Source: an uncultured Ruminococcus sp. | GTDB taxonomy: Bacteria; Bacillota; Clostridia; Oscillospirales; Ruminococcaceae | NCBI GenBank assembly: GCA_900543145.1 | Contig: UQPZ01000001.1 | Coordinates: 1-64,000, forward strand | Reading direction: 5' to 3' | Length of the DNA stretch: 64,000 nt | Shown here: positions 7,727 through 17,144 of the stretch, piece by piece | Layout of the letters: each line of letters begins with the position of its first letter | Numbering within the stretch: position 1 is the stretch's first letter | Notes under the pieces: generated by a model | The model's input: the letters and a program-made list of their open reading frames with translations, nothing else | What the model was told of the DNA's origin: nothing | The model's database searches: none | Position numbers and translations under genes: made by a program

Positions 7727-8674
7727 ATGAACTATTATATTTACGGCTTTACGGACAAGGGCAATTACAGAAAGCATAATGAGGACTGCCTGCTTATAAA
7801 TCGGGAAACAGTACATAAGGGCGGTTTCGGTTCGGTGTGTATTGCTCCTTTTCTTACCGCTGTGTGCGACGGAGTAGGCGGGGAGCAGGCAGGAGAGGTA
7901 GCTTCAGAGCTTTGCGTAAGGTACCTTTCGATAGTCGATTATGATTCCTCTATGGATCTGGACAGGCAAATAATAGATATACATAATAAAATTATAAAGC
8001 GCGGTATATCCTCGCCTGATTCTGTTAATATGCAGACTACTCTATGCTGTCTTGCGGTCGATGAAAACGGCAGGGCGTTATGCTATAATATCGGCGACAG
8101 CAGATTATACCGTTATGCCGGAGGCTCTGCGCGTCAGATCTCAGTAGATCAGACCTACGGCAGATTCCTTTATGAACATGGTGAGATCGACGGTATTGCC
8201 GAGCTTGACCCTGAAATGCAGAACGCTATCGTATCATCGGTAGGAAGTGTTCTCCAGCTGCCTATTATAGATCATTTTGAGTTTGTTACGCCGTTCGGCA
8301 GCGAATCTGACGATACTGTGCTGATATGCTCCGACGGGGTTTCGGATTTTGTAACTATAGACGAGATAGAGATAGCGATGAAAATAGAAAGTATGACTTT
8401 TAATGAAAAAATAGAGGCGCTATGCGAGCTTGCATTGAGAAACGGAAGTACGGATAACGTTTCGGTAATAGGCATAAAACCATGGAATACTCACGAAGAA
8501 TATGAAGCGCTTATAGGAGGCCTTGTAACTCACGAGGAAAGGGCAGAAACTATAAAGGCAGAGCAGGAGTGCCTTGCATATGAGACCCGTTATCATAACA
8601 GTATTTTGATGGAACAGTCGGACAGAAGCCTTCAGAAGCTTATTGACGATCTTGAAAAATTCAGGAATACATAA
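7727..8674 (+). CDS. PP2C-family serine/threonine protein phosphatase
   Basis: 315 residues. Metal-dependent phosphatase of the PPM/PrpC type that removes phosphate from Ser/Thr. Metal-binding Asp motifs are visible: NEDC near residue 19, CDGVGGEQAGE near 48, GDSRLYR near 125, CSDGVSDF near 205 and STDNVSVIG near 245. A charged helical tail of about 60 residues follows the catalytic core. The ribosome site is weak (GTGAGAA). In many Firmicutes the PP2C gene sits next to its PASTA kinase; here the only PASTA kinase-like gene is 10 kb away and lacks catalytic residues. The true partner kinase is therefore unknown. Confidence 0.88.
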   Translation: MNYYIYGFTDKGNYRKHNEDCLLINRETVHKGGFGSVCIAPFLTAVCDGVGGEQAGEVASELCVRYLSIVDYDSSMDLDRQIIDIHNKIIKRGISSPDSVNMQTTLCCLAVDENGRALCYNIGDSRLYRYAGGSARQISVDQTYGRFLYEHGEIDGIAELDPEMQNAIVSSVGSVLQLPIIDHFEFVTPFGSESDDTVLICSDGVSDFVTIDEIEIAMKIESMTFNEKIEALCELALRNGSTDNVSVIGIKPWNTHEEYEALIGGLVTHEERAETIKAEQECLAYETRYHNSILMEQSDRSLQKLIDDLEKFRNT

Positions 8675-8712
8675 AACGCATGAAGCGCCAGTACAAGCTT
8701 CATGCGTTTTTA
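8673..8712. terminator. Bidirectional terminator between PP2C and galE
   Basis: A 14-bp near-perfect stem (AAAACGCATGAAGC paired with GCTTCATGCGTTTT) with A and T runs on either side, serving two convergent genes. Confidence 0.9.
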
Positions 8713-8718
8713 ATTATA

Positions 8719-9732
8719 TCAAAGACCGTTAGGATTGTTTTTTGTAAAGTTCCAGCCGTCCTTAGCCATTTCATCAAGTCCGTATTTTGCTTCCCAGCCG
8801 AACAGCTTTTTAGCTTTATCGGTATTTGCGTAGCATACGGCAATATCTCCGGCACGTCTTGGCATGATTTTGTAGGGAATTTCCTTTCCGCAGGCTTTTT
8901 CAAATGCATGAAGAACGTCCATTACGCTTGAACCCTTGCCTGTTCCCAGGTTTACCGCTTCAACGCCCTTGTGTTTAAGCACATATTCGACAGCGCACAA
9001 ATGTCCCGATGCAAGATCTACGACATGAATATAATCTCTTACGCCGGTTCCGTCGGGAGTATCATAATCATTGCCGAAAACGCCAAGACATTCAAGCTTT
9101 CCGGAAGCGACCTGTGCGATATACGGGAAGAGGTTATTCGGTATTCCGTTTGGGTCTTCACCTATAAGACCGCTTTTATGCGCTCCTATAGGATTAAAGT
9201 ATCGAAGCAGCGAAACTGACCAGTCTTTATCGGCAGTAAAAACATCCTTTAAAATCTGCTCGATCATGACTTTTGTATAGCCGTACGGATTTGTAGAAGA
9301 GTTTGTAGGCATAGTTTCAATATACGGAGCAGGATTCTCAACACCGTAAACTGTAGCAGACGACGAGAAAACGATTTTTTTGCAGCCGTGAGCCTTCATT
9401 GCCTGAATAAGCATAAGAGTTCCCGTAATATTATTATGATAATATTCCACAGGCTTCTGAACAGATTCGCCTACAGCTTTAAGTCCTGCAAAATGAATAA
9501 CGGCGTCGATCTTATTCTCGTCAAAAATATTATTCATCGCATCAAGATCAAGGATATCCGCTCGGTAGAATTTAAAATCTTCCCCTGTAATTTTCTTTAT
9601 TCTGTTAAGGGCTTCAGGCTTTGAATTTGAAAAGTTATCAGCAATAACTAAATCGTATCCTGCGTTAAGCAGTTCAACACAGGTATGACTTCCGATAAAC
9701 CCCGCTCCGCCTGTTACAAGAATATTTGCCAT
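8719..9732 (-). CDS. galE: UDP-glucose 4-epimerase
   Basis: 337 residues, normal GalE length. It interconverts UDP-glucose and UDP-galactose with bound NAD+ in the Leloir pathway and in supply of cell-surface sugars. TGGAGFIGSH (about 7-16) is the NAD-binding glycine motif, Ser124 in SSSATVYG and the YGYTK pair (Tyr150, Lys154) form the catalytic triad, and the RYFNPIGAH box follows. The start at 9732 was chosen over a longer frame to 9816 because it begins directly at the Rossmann fold and has AAAGGA upstream. It diverges from an AraC regulator 187 bases away. galK and galT are not in view. Confidence 0.93.
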   Translation of the reverse strand: MANILVTGGAGFIGSHTCVELLNAGYDLVIADNFSNSKPEALNRIKKITGEDFKFYRADILDLDAMNNIFDENKIDAVIHFAGLKAVGESVQKPVEYYHNNITGTLMLIQAMKAHGCKKIVFSSSATVYGVENPAPYIETMPTNSSTNPYGYTKVMIEQILKDVFTADKDWSVSLLRYFNPIGAHKSGLIGEDPNGIPNNLFPYIAQVASGKLECLGVFGNDYDTPDGTGVRDYIHVVDLASGHLCAVEYVLKHKGVEAVNLGTGKGSSVMDVLHAFEKACGKEIPYKIMPRRAGDIAVCYANTDKAKKLFGWEAKYGLDEMAKDGWNFTKNNPNGL

Positions 9733-9847
9733 AAATATCCGTCCTTTCATATAAGTTTTATTAAGACTTATCCTAACCTTCGGTTTCAGTATAACATAAA
9801 ATAACACTGATTTCAATAATTATTTGTTTCATCTGTATGGAAAATTG

Positions 9848-9876
9848 TTGCGTTCTTAATATTCAGATGCTATAAT
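9848..9876 (+). promoter_or_regulatory. Promoter of the AraC-type regulator
   Basis: TTGCGT (9848-9853), 17 bases, TATAAT (9871-9876) with an extended TGC. It lies in the 187-bp galE/AraC divergent region, where an operator would be expected. Confidence 0.65.
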
Positions 9877-9919
9877 ATATTCATAAGGATATTATTGTGT
9901 TATTTCAGGGGGCAGTGCT

Positions 9920-10747
9920 GTGACTGAAGCAAAAAAACATTCATTTAAAACAAATCCCACCGACAGTGTCGCTTTGTCGGTTTATAACGTTGGGTATGAA
10001 AGGTGCAGCGGTCTGCATAAATGGGGAAGCGGAGTAAGAGATCACTTTCTTATTCACCATATTATTTCCGGAAAGGGAGTATATATAACTCCGTCCGGCA
10101 GATTTCAGCTTAAAGCGGGAGATACCTTTCTTATATATCCCTATACTGAGATAACTTATATTGCTGACGAATACGACCCTTGGGAATATTACTGGGCAGG
10201 CTTTTCGGGAAGTGATGCAGAGGTAATAATCAACCGTACTGATTTTACAAAAGAATTTCCGGTTATGTCGGCAGATTTCGGAGGTGAACTTAGAAAAAGG
10301 CTTAACGATATTTATATCAGCCGTGGTCAGAGCGAAGCTGCGGCGCTGAAAATGACGGGACAGCTTTACCTTGCGCTTTCGCTTTTAGTTGAAAAGTCTG
10401 ACAGGGGAGTTGTTTCGGAAAATACTTCGGAGCGGCATATTAAGGCGGCAAAGAAATTTATTGCCTATAACTATTCGCTTCCCATATCAGTCGAGGACGT
10501 TGCTGCCGGAGCAGGAGTAAGCAGAAGCACCTTATTCAGAGCATTTACCGAAGTCTTGGCTGCCTCTCCCATTGAATATCTGACTCATTTTAGGATCGAG
10601 CAGGCGTGCAGGCTGCTTAAACATACCGAACTGTCCGTAACCTCCGTTTCGTTGTCCTCCGGCTATGAGGATCCCTTGTATTTTTCAAAAGTATTTAAAA
10701 GATACAAAGGAATATCTCCGTCAGCATACAGAAAAAAACATTCCTAA
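9920..10747 (+). CDS. AraC-family transcriptional regulator with cupin sensor domain
   Basis: 275 residues with a GTG start after AGGGGGC. The N-terminal ~150 residues form an AraC-type cupin sugar-sensing domain, recognisable by LIHHIISGKGVYIT, LKAGDTFLIYP and DPWEYYWAGFSG. The C-terminal ~100 residues contain two helix-turn-helices, with VEDVAAGAGVSRSTLFRAF and the signature SSGYEDPLYFSKVFKRYKG. It diverges from galE, so control of galE or of galactose/alpha-galactoside use is a reasonable inference, but no transporter or glycosidase lies nearby. Regulators of this subtype (MsmR/RafR-like) usually activate sugar uptake genes. Confidence 0.88.
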   Translation: MTEAKKHSFKTNPTDSVALSVYNVGYERCSGLHKWGSGVRDHFLIHHIISGKGVYITPSGRFQLKAGDTFLIYPYTEITYIADEYDPWEYYWAGFSGSDAEVIINRTDFTKEFPVMSADFGGELRKRLNDIYISRGQSEAAALKMTGQLYLALSLLVEKSDRGVVSENTSERHIKAAKKFIAYNYSLPISVEDVAAGAGVSRSTLFRAFTEVLAASPIEYLTHFRIEQACRLLKHTELSVTSVSLSSGYEDPLYFSKVFKRYKGISPSAYRKKHS

Positions 10748-10752
10748 AATTA

Positions 10753-10789
10753 AAAGCAAAGCTGCGTATTGTTTACGCGGCTTTGCTTT
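10753..10789. terminator. Bidirectional terminator between the AraC and LCP genes
   Basis: AAAGCAAAGC-GCGTA pairs with TACGC-GCTTTGCTTT, between two convergent genes. Confidence 0.85.
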
Positions 10790-10793
10790 CAGT

Positions 10794-12227
10794 TTACTTA
10801 TTATATACAGCTTTATTCAGATCTTCACGGCATTTGTCAAAATCGACCGTCAGTATTGACTGTACGCTGTCTGTAGAGCCGTAGCCGTAAGCGTCGTCGG
10901 CAGGTATCCGCAGCTGCTTCATATCATAGCCGAGTATAAACGGCGCTCTGTAGGTAAGGAAGTAAAGCTCGGATTTTGTCATATTTGTAGTAAGGTCTGA
11001 GAGGCAGGCTCTTGCAAAACCGTCAAGCTCGAAAGGATTAAGCGTTTTGGCCTTTTCAATAATTTTTGAGATTACCGTTCTCTGCCTTTCAGTACGTTCA
11101 AAATCGGCGTTTCCTACATACCTGAGTCTTGCATAAGCAAGCGCCTGATTTCCGTTTACTGTCATATTTTTTCCGCCTGAGGTAAGATAGTCCGTTCCCT
11201 TTTTATTTCCGAGATATTTATTCTGCTCTGCCATAGGAGGCTGCATACCGACCGCTTCTTCATCGGAAATATCAAGCTCAATTCCTCCGACTGCGTCTAC
11301 GATATCAATAAACGAGTAAAAGTCGATATAAATGTACTTATCGACTTCAATATCGAAGTTAAGCTCTATTGTATCCATAAGAAGCTCTGCTCCTCCGTAT
11401 ACATAGGCTGCGTTCATTTTATCCCAGCCGTTTCCCGGTATTTCAACGTACATATCCCTCATAAAAGAAGTCATGGTTATCTGCTTTGATGACTTATTGA
11501 CTGAAAGCAGTATCATTGAGTCAGTGCGTCCACGTTCCTCCTCCTTACGGGAATCTGAGCCTATTACAAGTACGTTAAGTACATCTTTTGACTTCATAGA
11601 AGCCGATGTAACACTTCTTTCTCCGCTTTTTACATAGTTTACCATGCCCAAATATCTGAATATAAGAAGCTGGAAAAGTATAAACAGTATCAGAGCAATT
11701 ATTAGCAGGCACTTAAAAAACGTTTTGACAGGAGATCTGCTTTTTTCTATTTTCATATTCTTTTTCTTAGACCTTTTCTTTTTATTGTTATTTGTGTCGG
11801 GGCGCACAGTTCTTTTCTGGGCGTTTTTTCCTGATGGTCTGGTTTTCTGCTTATAGCTGTTATTGCCGCCGAATTTCAGAGGCTCGTCATTTCTGCTTCG
11901 CTGCTGAGAGATTTTTCGGCTTGAATTTTGAGAGGGTTTTCTTTGTACCGAATCTTTCCTAGGGTATTGCTTATGATCCTGTGCCTGAGAATGTTCAGAG
12001 GACTGAGGTCTTTTTCCGTATTGGTTCTGCCCGTTGATATCATACTGTTTAAATTCAAGACCGTCCGTATCGTAAGTATTATCCATATCTTCTTTCTCAA
12101 GAGCAGAGAACTGTCTTAGCTGTTCTTCATACTGACGCTGAAATTCGTCGTATTCCTGTCCGCCGTTCATATTTTTATTATAAGAGCCGCTTTTTCCTGC
12201 GGGTCTGTTTTGATTGTCATTGTTCAT
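10794..12227 (-). CDS. LytR-CpsA-Psr (LCP) family cell-wall glycopolymer ligase
   Basis: 477 residues. LCP enzymes transfer undecaprenyl-linked glycopolymers such as teichoic acids or capsule onto peptidoglycan outside the membrane. The first ~160 residues are cytoplasmic, Gln/Asn/Lys-rich and probably disordered, ending in a strongly basic patch. One membrane helix follows (about 168-192). The LCP domain begins at NVLVIGSDSR and includes RTDSMILLSV, FMRDMYVEIPG, NAAYVYGG, ALAYARLRYV and DFERTERQR, which carry the Arg/Asp residues that bind the lipid pyrophosphate. AGGAGG precedes the ATG. The long disordered cytoplasmic tail is unusual and could be a phosphorylation or scaffold region. Confidence 0.9.
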   Translation of the reverse strand: MNNDNQNRPAGKSGSYNKNMNGGQEYDEFQRQYEEQLRQFSALEKEDMDNTYDTDGLEFKQYDINGQNQYGKRPQSSEHSQAQDHKQYPRKDSVQRKPSQNSSRKISQQRSRNDEPLKFGGNNSYKQKTRPSGKNAQKRTVRPDTNNNKKKRSKKKNMKIEKSRSPVKTFFKCLLIIALILFILFQLLIFRYLGMVNYVKSGERSVTSASMKSKDVLNVLVIGSDSRKEEERGRTDSMILLSVNKSSKQITMTSFMRDMYVEIPGNGWDKMNAAYVYGGAELLMDTIELNFDIEVDKYIYIDFYSFIDIVDAVGGIELDISDEEAVGMQPPMAEQNKYLGNKKGTDYLTSGGKNMTVNGNQALAYARLRYVGNADFERTERQRTVISKIIEKAKTLNPFELDGFARACLSDLTTNMTKSELYFLTYRAPFILGYDMKQLRIPADDAYGYGSTDSVQSILTVDFDKCREDLNKAVYNK

Positions 12228-12355
12228 CGTTTAGCCTCCTTTTTTGCACAAGCTTTAATATATTATATTACAAAAGGACAAGGAAGTCAATTTTTTACGC
12301 TCAATTCTCAGAAAGCTTTCACACGATCCTATGAAATTCTTAAGAAACTGCATAT

Positions 12356-12394
12356 AAAAAGCTTCTCTGTACTTTTAATTGCACAGAGAAGCTC
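12356..12394 (-). terminator. Terminator of the topoisomerase operon
   Basis: AGCTTCTCTGT and ACAGAGAAGCT form an 11-bp stem, with TTTTT following on the minus strand. Confidence 0.9.
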
Positions 12395-12410
12395 AACAGC
12401 GTCTGCCGGG

Positions 12411-14660
12411 TTACAGCATAGTAGTCTGGTCGGGGTCGGGGATATCCTTTGCAAAGCTTCCGGCAACAGGTATTGTTTTGCTGCGGTACTTTGAAAGCTG
12501 AGCCGCGGTTTCTTCTGAAATAATAAACGCTTTTTCCAGCGTCGATTTTGCTTTAAGAGTCATTACCTGTACTCCGATAGTATCTCTGGAGGACTTAGGA
12601 AGAAGCAGAACGGTATTGAAGATCATAGCCCGTCCGTTGGTGGTTCTCAGCATAATCTCGGCGTTTTCAGGTATATAGAACATTGCGGTAAGCTTTGCTT
12701 TTCCCGAATATGCATTGCTTAGCTTTTTGCGGTTCGTTTTTGTTTCATATGCTTTAAGCGGTACCTTTGCGGCTTTTCCGTTTTCAAAAATAAAAAGCAT
12801 ATATCCCTCATAGCGTACAGTCGGAACCATATACATAAAGCTTTCGCCTTCGTCAAATGACAGCTTAGCAGGAATATAGTCACCCAGATCGCTGGCTTTT
12901 GTATTATCGAAAGCCGAAGCCTTGGATTTGTAGACCTGACATTTATCGGTAAAGAACAGCAGATCGGTTTTATTTGAAGCTTCTATCTCCTGATTAATAA
13001 AGTCGCCTTCTTTAAGCTTGTGTTCACTTGACATTCTCAGCGACTGAGGAGTGATCTTCTTGAAATATCCGCTTTGAGAAATAAACAGCGTACATTGATA
13101 ATCAGGAGTTTCGTCCTCGATCTCAACCTCTTCTATATCGTTTTTATAGAAGAACTGGGTTCGGCGCGGCTGACCATATTTCTTTGAAACCTCTTTCAGT
13201 TCTGAAATTATAATATTCCTGATCTTTTTATCACTTCCGAGAGTATCGGAAAGCTCGGCTATTTCCTTTTCAAGTGCATCGGTTTCGTCCAGGCGCTTCA
13301 TGATATATTCACGATTCAAATGCCGTAGCTTTATTTCAGCTATATATTCCGCCTGAACCTCGTCTATTCCGAAGCCGATCATAAGATTTGGAACAACTTC
13401 GTTTTCTTCTTCGGTTTCCCGTATTATCTTGATAGCCTTGTCTATATCCAGAAGAATTTTTCCAAGAGCCTTCAGAAGATGCAGCTTAGCCTGTTTCTTT
13501 TCGAGGTCAAATTCAATACGCCGTTTCACGCAGCCTGTTCTGAATTCCGTCCATTCTTTGAGAATATCGTATACGCCCATAACCTTTGGGTATCCGTGTA
13601 CAAGAATGTTAAAATTACAGGAGTAGCTGTCCTGAAGCGGAGTAAGCTTATAAAGCTTCTGCATAAGCTTGTCCGGGTCTGTTCCCCGTTTAAGGTCGAT
13701 TCCTATAGTAAGGCCTGTTTTGTCAGTTTCATCTCTGATGTATTGTATCTCCCTGATCTTTCCTGCCTTAACAAGCGCAATGATCTTTTCTATAATAGCT
13801 TCGACAGTAGTAGTAGCGGGAATTTCCACTATTTCAAGGCAGTTTGCTTTCTTATCATACTGATATTTTGCCCTCAGCTTCACAGATCCCTTTCCTGTAC
13901 GGTAAATTTTATCAAGCTCTTCCTCGTCGTACAAAGCATAAGCGCCGCCGGGAAAATCCGGACCTTTAAGCGTATCCAGCGCATTGTGCTTCGGATCGCG
14001 CATAAGGGCTATAGCGGTTTCGCATACTTCACTCAGGTTAAAGGAACACACTGCCGAAGCCATAGAAACTCCTATACCTACATTTGCATTGACCAGAATT
14101 GATGGATACGACGCAGGGAGCAGAGTTGGCTCAAGCATTGTATTGTCGTAGTTCGGAACAAAATCCACGGTATTTTTGTCAATATCCTTGAAAAGTTCTG
14201 CGCAGATAGGCTCCAGCTTTGCTTCTGTATAACGCGAAGCGGCGTATGCCATATCGCGCGAATATGCCTTTCCGAAGTTTCCCTTCGACATTACATATGG
14301 GTGGAGCAGACATTCGTTGCCCCTTGCAAGGCGCACCATAGTTTCGTAAATAGCTCCGTCGCCGTGAGGATTCAGCTTCATTGTCTGTCCTACAATGTTG
14401 GCGGATTTTGTAAGATTTCCGGTAAGCAGCCCCATTTTATACATTGTATAAAGCAGCTTTCTGTGAGAAGGCTTAAAGCCGTCTATTTCCGGAAATGCTC
14501 TGGAAACTATAACGCTCATTGCGTAGGGCATATAGTTTTTTTCAAGGGTAAGCGTTATAGGCTCCTCAACTACCTGACCTGCGCCGGCAATATAAGCCCC
14601 TGCGTCCTCCGGCGATGAAATTTTATTTTTGCTTTCAGCTTCTTTCTTTTTCTTTGCCAA
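12411..14660 (-). CDS. Type II DNA topoisomerase subunit A (ParC/GyrA-like, divergent)
   Basis: 749 residues, short for GyrA or ParC (about 800-820). It is the DNA-cleaving and rejoining subunit. PSHRKLLYTMYKMGL and NPHGDGAIYETMVRLAR form the winged-helix region, and AASRYTEAKL holds the Arg143-Tyr144 cleavage pair. The breakage-reunion domain runs to about 480 with a long coiled coil, and a reduced beta-pinwheel domain follows. No GyrA-box (QRRGGKG) was seen, which favours decatenase over gyrase activity. Translation starts at TTG (14660) with AGAGGT eight bases before. It lies downstream of a small membrane protein and the B subunit. The sequence differs enough from standard GyrA/ParC that a specialised second topoisomerase is plausible. 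Confidence 0.85.
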   Translation of the reverse strand: MAKKKKEAESKNKISSPEDAGAYIAGAGQVVEEPITLTLEKNYMPYAMSVIVSRAFPEIDGFKPSHRKLLYTMYKMGLLTGNLTKSANIVGQTMKLNPHGDGAIYETMVRLARGNECLLHPYVMSKGNFGKAYSRDMAYAASRYTEAKLEPICAELFKDIDKNTVDFVPNYDNTMLEPTLLPASYPSILVNANVGIGVSMASAVCSFNLSEVCETAIALMRDPKHNALDTLKGPDFPGGAYALYDEEELDKIYRTGKGSVKLRAKYQYDKKANCLEIVEIPATTTVEAIIEKIIALVKAGKIREIQYIRDETDKTGLTIGIDLKRGTDPDKLMQKLYKLTPLQDSYSCNFNILVHGYPKVMGVYDILKEWTEFRTGCVKRRIEFDLEKKQAKLHLLKALGKILLDIDKAIKIIRETEEENEVVPNLMIGFGIDEVQAEYIAEIKLRHLNREYIMKRLDETDALEKEIAELSDTLGSDKKIRNIIISELKEVSKKYGQPRRTQFFYKNDIEEVEIEDETPDYQCTLFISQSGYFKKITPQSLRMSSEHKLKEGDFINQEIEASNKTDLLFFTDKCQVYKSKASAFDNTKASDLGDYIPAKLSFDEGESFMYMVPTVRYEGYMLFIFENGKAAKVPLKAYETKTNRKKLSNAYSGKAKLTAMFYIPENAEIMLRTTNGRAMIFNTVLLLPKSSRDTIGVQVMTLKAKSTLEKAFIISEETAAQLSKYRSKTIPVAGSFAKDIPDPDQTTML

Positions 14661-14692
14661 TATTCTGACCTCTTTTCAGTATTATGTCTGAG

Positions 14693-14908
14693 TTATAAAA
14701 CCGACTTCAGAACGCACCAGAGAATAATAACGCCTGCAATAACCGCATAGTTAAGCTGTATACGCTTTGTCAGCCTCTTTATATCGGTACCTGAATTCTC
14801 AGCCGTCTGTTTTCCGCTCTCTTTGAGATACTTAACAAGCTTTATGAAATTAAAAGCTGACAATACCAAAAGAACGATAGTTATTATTAAAAATATTATA
14901 TTTACCAT
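14693..14908 (-). CDS. Small two-helix membrane protein inside the topoisomerase operon
   Basis: 71 residues with two predicted membrane helices (about 2-22 and 52-69) joined by a basic loop containing LTKRIQLNY. AGAGG overlapping the parE-like stop codon region serves as ribosome site, and the gene lies 14 bases after that stop. Position between the B and A subunits suggests co-expression. No family was recognised and the link to topoisomerase function is only positional. Confidence 0.6.
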   Translation of the reverse strand: MVNIIFLIITIVLLVLSAFNFIKLVKYLKESGKQTAENSGTDIKRLTKRIQLNYAVIAGVIILWCVLKSVL

Positions 14909-14922
14909 AAAAAGTTTTTCCT

Positions 14923-16905
14923 CTATGAGATATCAGCCATGTCAAGATAATCGTGACCGTTTTGGCTGATAAAATCCTTTCGTCCCTGAAGATTTTCGCC
15001 TAACAGCATATCGAACATAAACTGAGTGTCCTCGACGGTATCCGGATTTACCTTTATAAGACGACGTGTTTCAGGGTTCATAGTCGTAAGCGACATCATA
15101 TCGGCTTCGTTTTCTCCCAGACCCTTTGAGCGCTGTATAGTAAACTTCTTATTTCCTATTTCATTCAGTATCTGGACCTTTTCGTTTTCGTCATAAGCAA
15201 AATAGGTCTTATCCTTTGTAGTTATTTCAAACAGGGGAGATTCGGCGATATAAACGTAGCCGTCCTCAATAAGCGTAGGAGTAAGACGGTAAAGCATCGT
15301 AAGAATAAGCGTTCTTATCTGAAAACCGTCGACATCGGCATCGGTACAGATAACGACCTTGCTCCATTTAAGGTTTTCAATATTAAAAAGCGACAGATCC
15401 TTATTTGCTTTTGATCTGACTTCGACTCCGCAGCCGAGAACCTTGATTAGATCGGTTATGATCTCATTTTTGAATATTTTATCGTAGTCTGCTTTAAGAC
15501 AATTGAGAATTTTTCCCCGTACAGGAATAACCGCCTGAAAGTCGGCATCACGTGCCATTTTGACCGAGCCTAGTGCCGAGTCACCCTCAACTATATAAAG
15601 CTCTCGTTTTGAAAGATCCTTTGAACGGCAGTCCACAAATTTCTGCACCTGATTCGACAGATCAATAGTACCGGTAAGCTTTTTGGCAATATTCAGACGG
15701 GATTTTTCAGCGTGTTCGCGGCTTCGCTTGTTTATAAGCACCTGTTCCGCTATTTTGACAGCTTCGTCGGGATTTTCTATAAAATATATTTCAAGCTGAT
15801 GCTTTAGAAACTCCGTCATACATTCTTTTATAAATTTATTGGTAATAGCCTTCTTGGTCTGGTTAGCATAGGAGGTTTGTGTAGAAAAAGAACTTGAAAC
15901 CAGTATAAGACTTTCCTCAACGTCGGCAAAGGTTATCTGCTTTTCGTTTTTCTGGTATTTTCCGTTGTTTTTAAGATAAGCGTTTATCTGTCCGGTAAAA
16001 GCAAGTTTTACTGCGTCCTCAGGAGAACCGCCGTGTTCAAGATAGCTTGAATTGTGGAAATATTCCAGCTTCTTTATCTGATTTGAAAATGTAAAAGCAA
16101 CGGCGAGCTTTACCTTATAATCGTCCTTGTCTTCACGGTCACGGCCTTTTCTGTCACCCTGAAAGCACTGTACTGAGGTCAGAGCTTTTCCGTCGGCAAT
16201 TTCCGCAACATAGTCGGCAATTCCGTTTTCATATATGAATATTTTCTCTTCAAAGCTGCTGTTTTCTCTTTGAAATCTGAAAACAAACTCAACGCCGGGA
16301 TTTACGACCGCCTGTTTTTTTAGAATGTCTTCAAAATATTCCTGTTCTATATTTATATCGGTAAATACGTCCAGATCCGGTTTCCAATGAGTTTTGGTAC
16401 CGGTTTTTTTTCGTGAGGTTTCTTCCTTTTTAAGTCCTCCGACATTTTCTCCTTTTTCAAAATGAAGTGAGTATTTAAAACCGTCACGGTAAACTTCAAC
16501 ATCCATAAATTCCGAGGCATATTGGGTAGCGCAGGCTCCGAGTCCGTTAAGTCCCAGCGAGTATTCGTAGTTTTCACCGCTGTTGTTATTGTATTTTCCT
16601 CCTGCATACAGCTCGCAGTATACAAGCTCCCAGTTGTATTTCTTTTCTGCTTTGTTGTAATCAACAGGACAGCCTCTTCCGAAGTCTTCGACCTCAATGC
16701 TGTTATCATTGTATTTTGTAAGAATAATTCTGTTTCCGTTACCGTCTCTAGCCTCGTCGATCGAGTTTGAGAGAATTTCAAAAACAGAATGCTTGCAGCC
16801 TTCTAGTCCGTCTGATCCAAATATAACGGCAGGACGCTTACGCACTCTGTCGGCGCCTTTAAGTGAAACTATGGCTTCGTTGTCATAATCGTTCTTTCTC
16901 GGCAT
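14923..16905 (-). CDS. Type II DNA topoisomerase subunit B (ParE/GyrB-like, divergent)
   Basis: 660 residues. It is the ATPase subunit that drives strand passage. NSIDEAR at residues 47-53 is the Bergerat-fold Asn/Glu motif, GRGCPVD and GLNGLGACATQ bind ATP, and IVEGDSALG plus DADVDG form the TOPRIM metal site; PVRGKILN follows. It departs from typical ParE: the usual RKRPGMYIG reads RKRPAVIFG, there is a ~30-residue charged insertion around GDRKGRDREDKDDYK, and other positions differ. It heads a three-gene unit ending at 12411. The main gyrase is probably encoded elsewhere, making this a topoisomerase IV or specialised enzyme. Confidence 0.86.
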   Translation of the reverse strand: MPRKNDYDNEAIVSLKGADRVRKRPAVIFGSDGLEGCKHSVFEILSNSIDEARDGNGNRIILTKYNDNSIEVEDFGRGCPVDYNKAEKKYNWELVYCELYAGGKYNNNSGENYEYSLGLNGLGACATQYASEFMDVEVYRDGFKYSLHFEKGENVGGLKKEETSRKKTGTKTHWKPDLDVFTDINIEQEYFEDILKKQAVVNPGVEFVFRFQRENSSFEEKIFIYENGIADYVAEIADGKALTSVQCFQGDRKGRDREDKDDYKVKLAVAFTFSNQIKKLEYFHNSSYLEHGGSPEDAVKLAFTGQINAYLKNNGKYQKNEKQITFADVEESLILVSSSFSTQTSYANQTKKAITNKFIKECMTEFLKHQLEIYFIENPDEAVKIAEQVLINKRSREHAEKSRLNIAKKLTGTIDLSNQVQKFVDCRSKDLSKRELYIVEGDSALGSVKMARDADFQAVIPVRGKILNCLKADYDKIFKNEIITDLIKVLGCGVEVRSKANKDLSLFNIENLKWSKVVICTDADVDGFQIRTLILTMLYRLTPTLIEDGYVYIAESPLFEITTKDKTYFAYDENEKVQILNEIGNKKFTIQRSKGLGENEADMMSLTTMNPETRRLIKVNPDTVEDTQFMFDMLLGENLQGRKDFISQNGHDYLDMADIS

Positions 16906-17075
16906 TTAAAATACCATTCCTTTCCGGTATATATTTATGACATTATAGTAGTTTATTTTTTCACATTTAATTTTAATTATAACATACTCTTTTTTGTTTT
17001 GTCAAATGATACTTTATGATCTTTTGCAGCAGCAAAAGAAATAATAACCGTATCTATGCAGCTATACTGCGGTCA

Positions 17076-17104
17076 TTGACTTTTACAGGTTGGTATGATA
17101 TAAT
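17076..17104 (+). promoter_or_regulatory. Promoter of the zinc-ribbon/pseudokinase unit
   Basis: TTGACT (17076-17081), 17 bases, TATAAT (17099-17104) with an extended TGA. Confidence 0.8.
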
Positions 17105-17144
17105 ATATTATGAAAGATTATGTTGAAGAAGCGGGGGTTATGCA

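Noticed and set aside
13479..14102. 207-aa frame on the plus strand inside the topoisomerase A gene
   Set aside because: It lies antisense to a gene with clear catalytic motifs, has no ribosome site and reads as low-quality sequence rich in Phe, Cys and Ser; a shadow frame.
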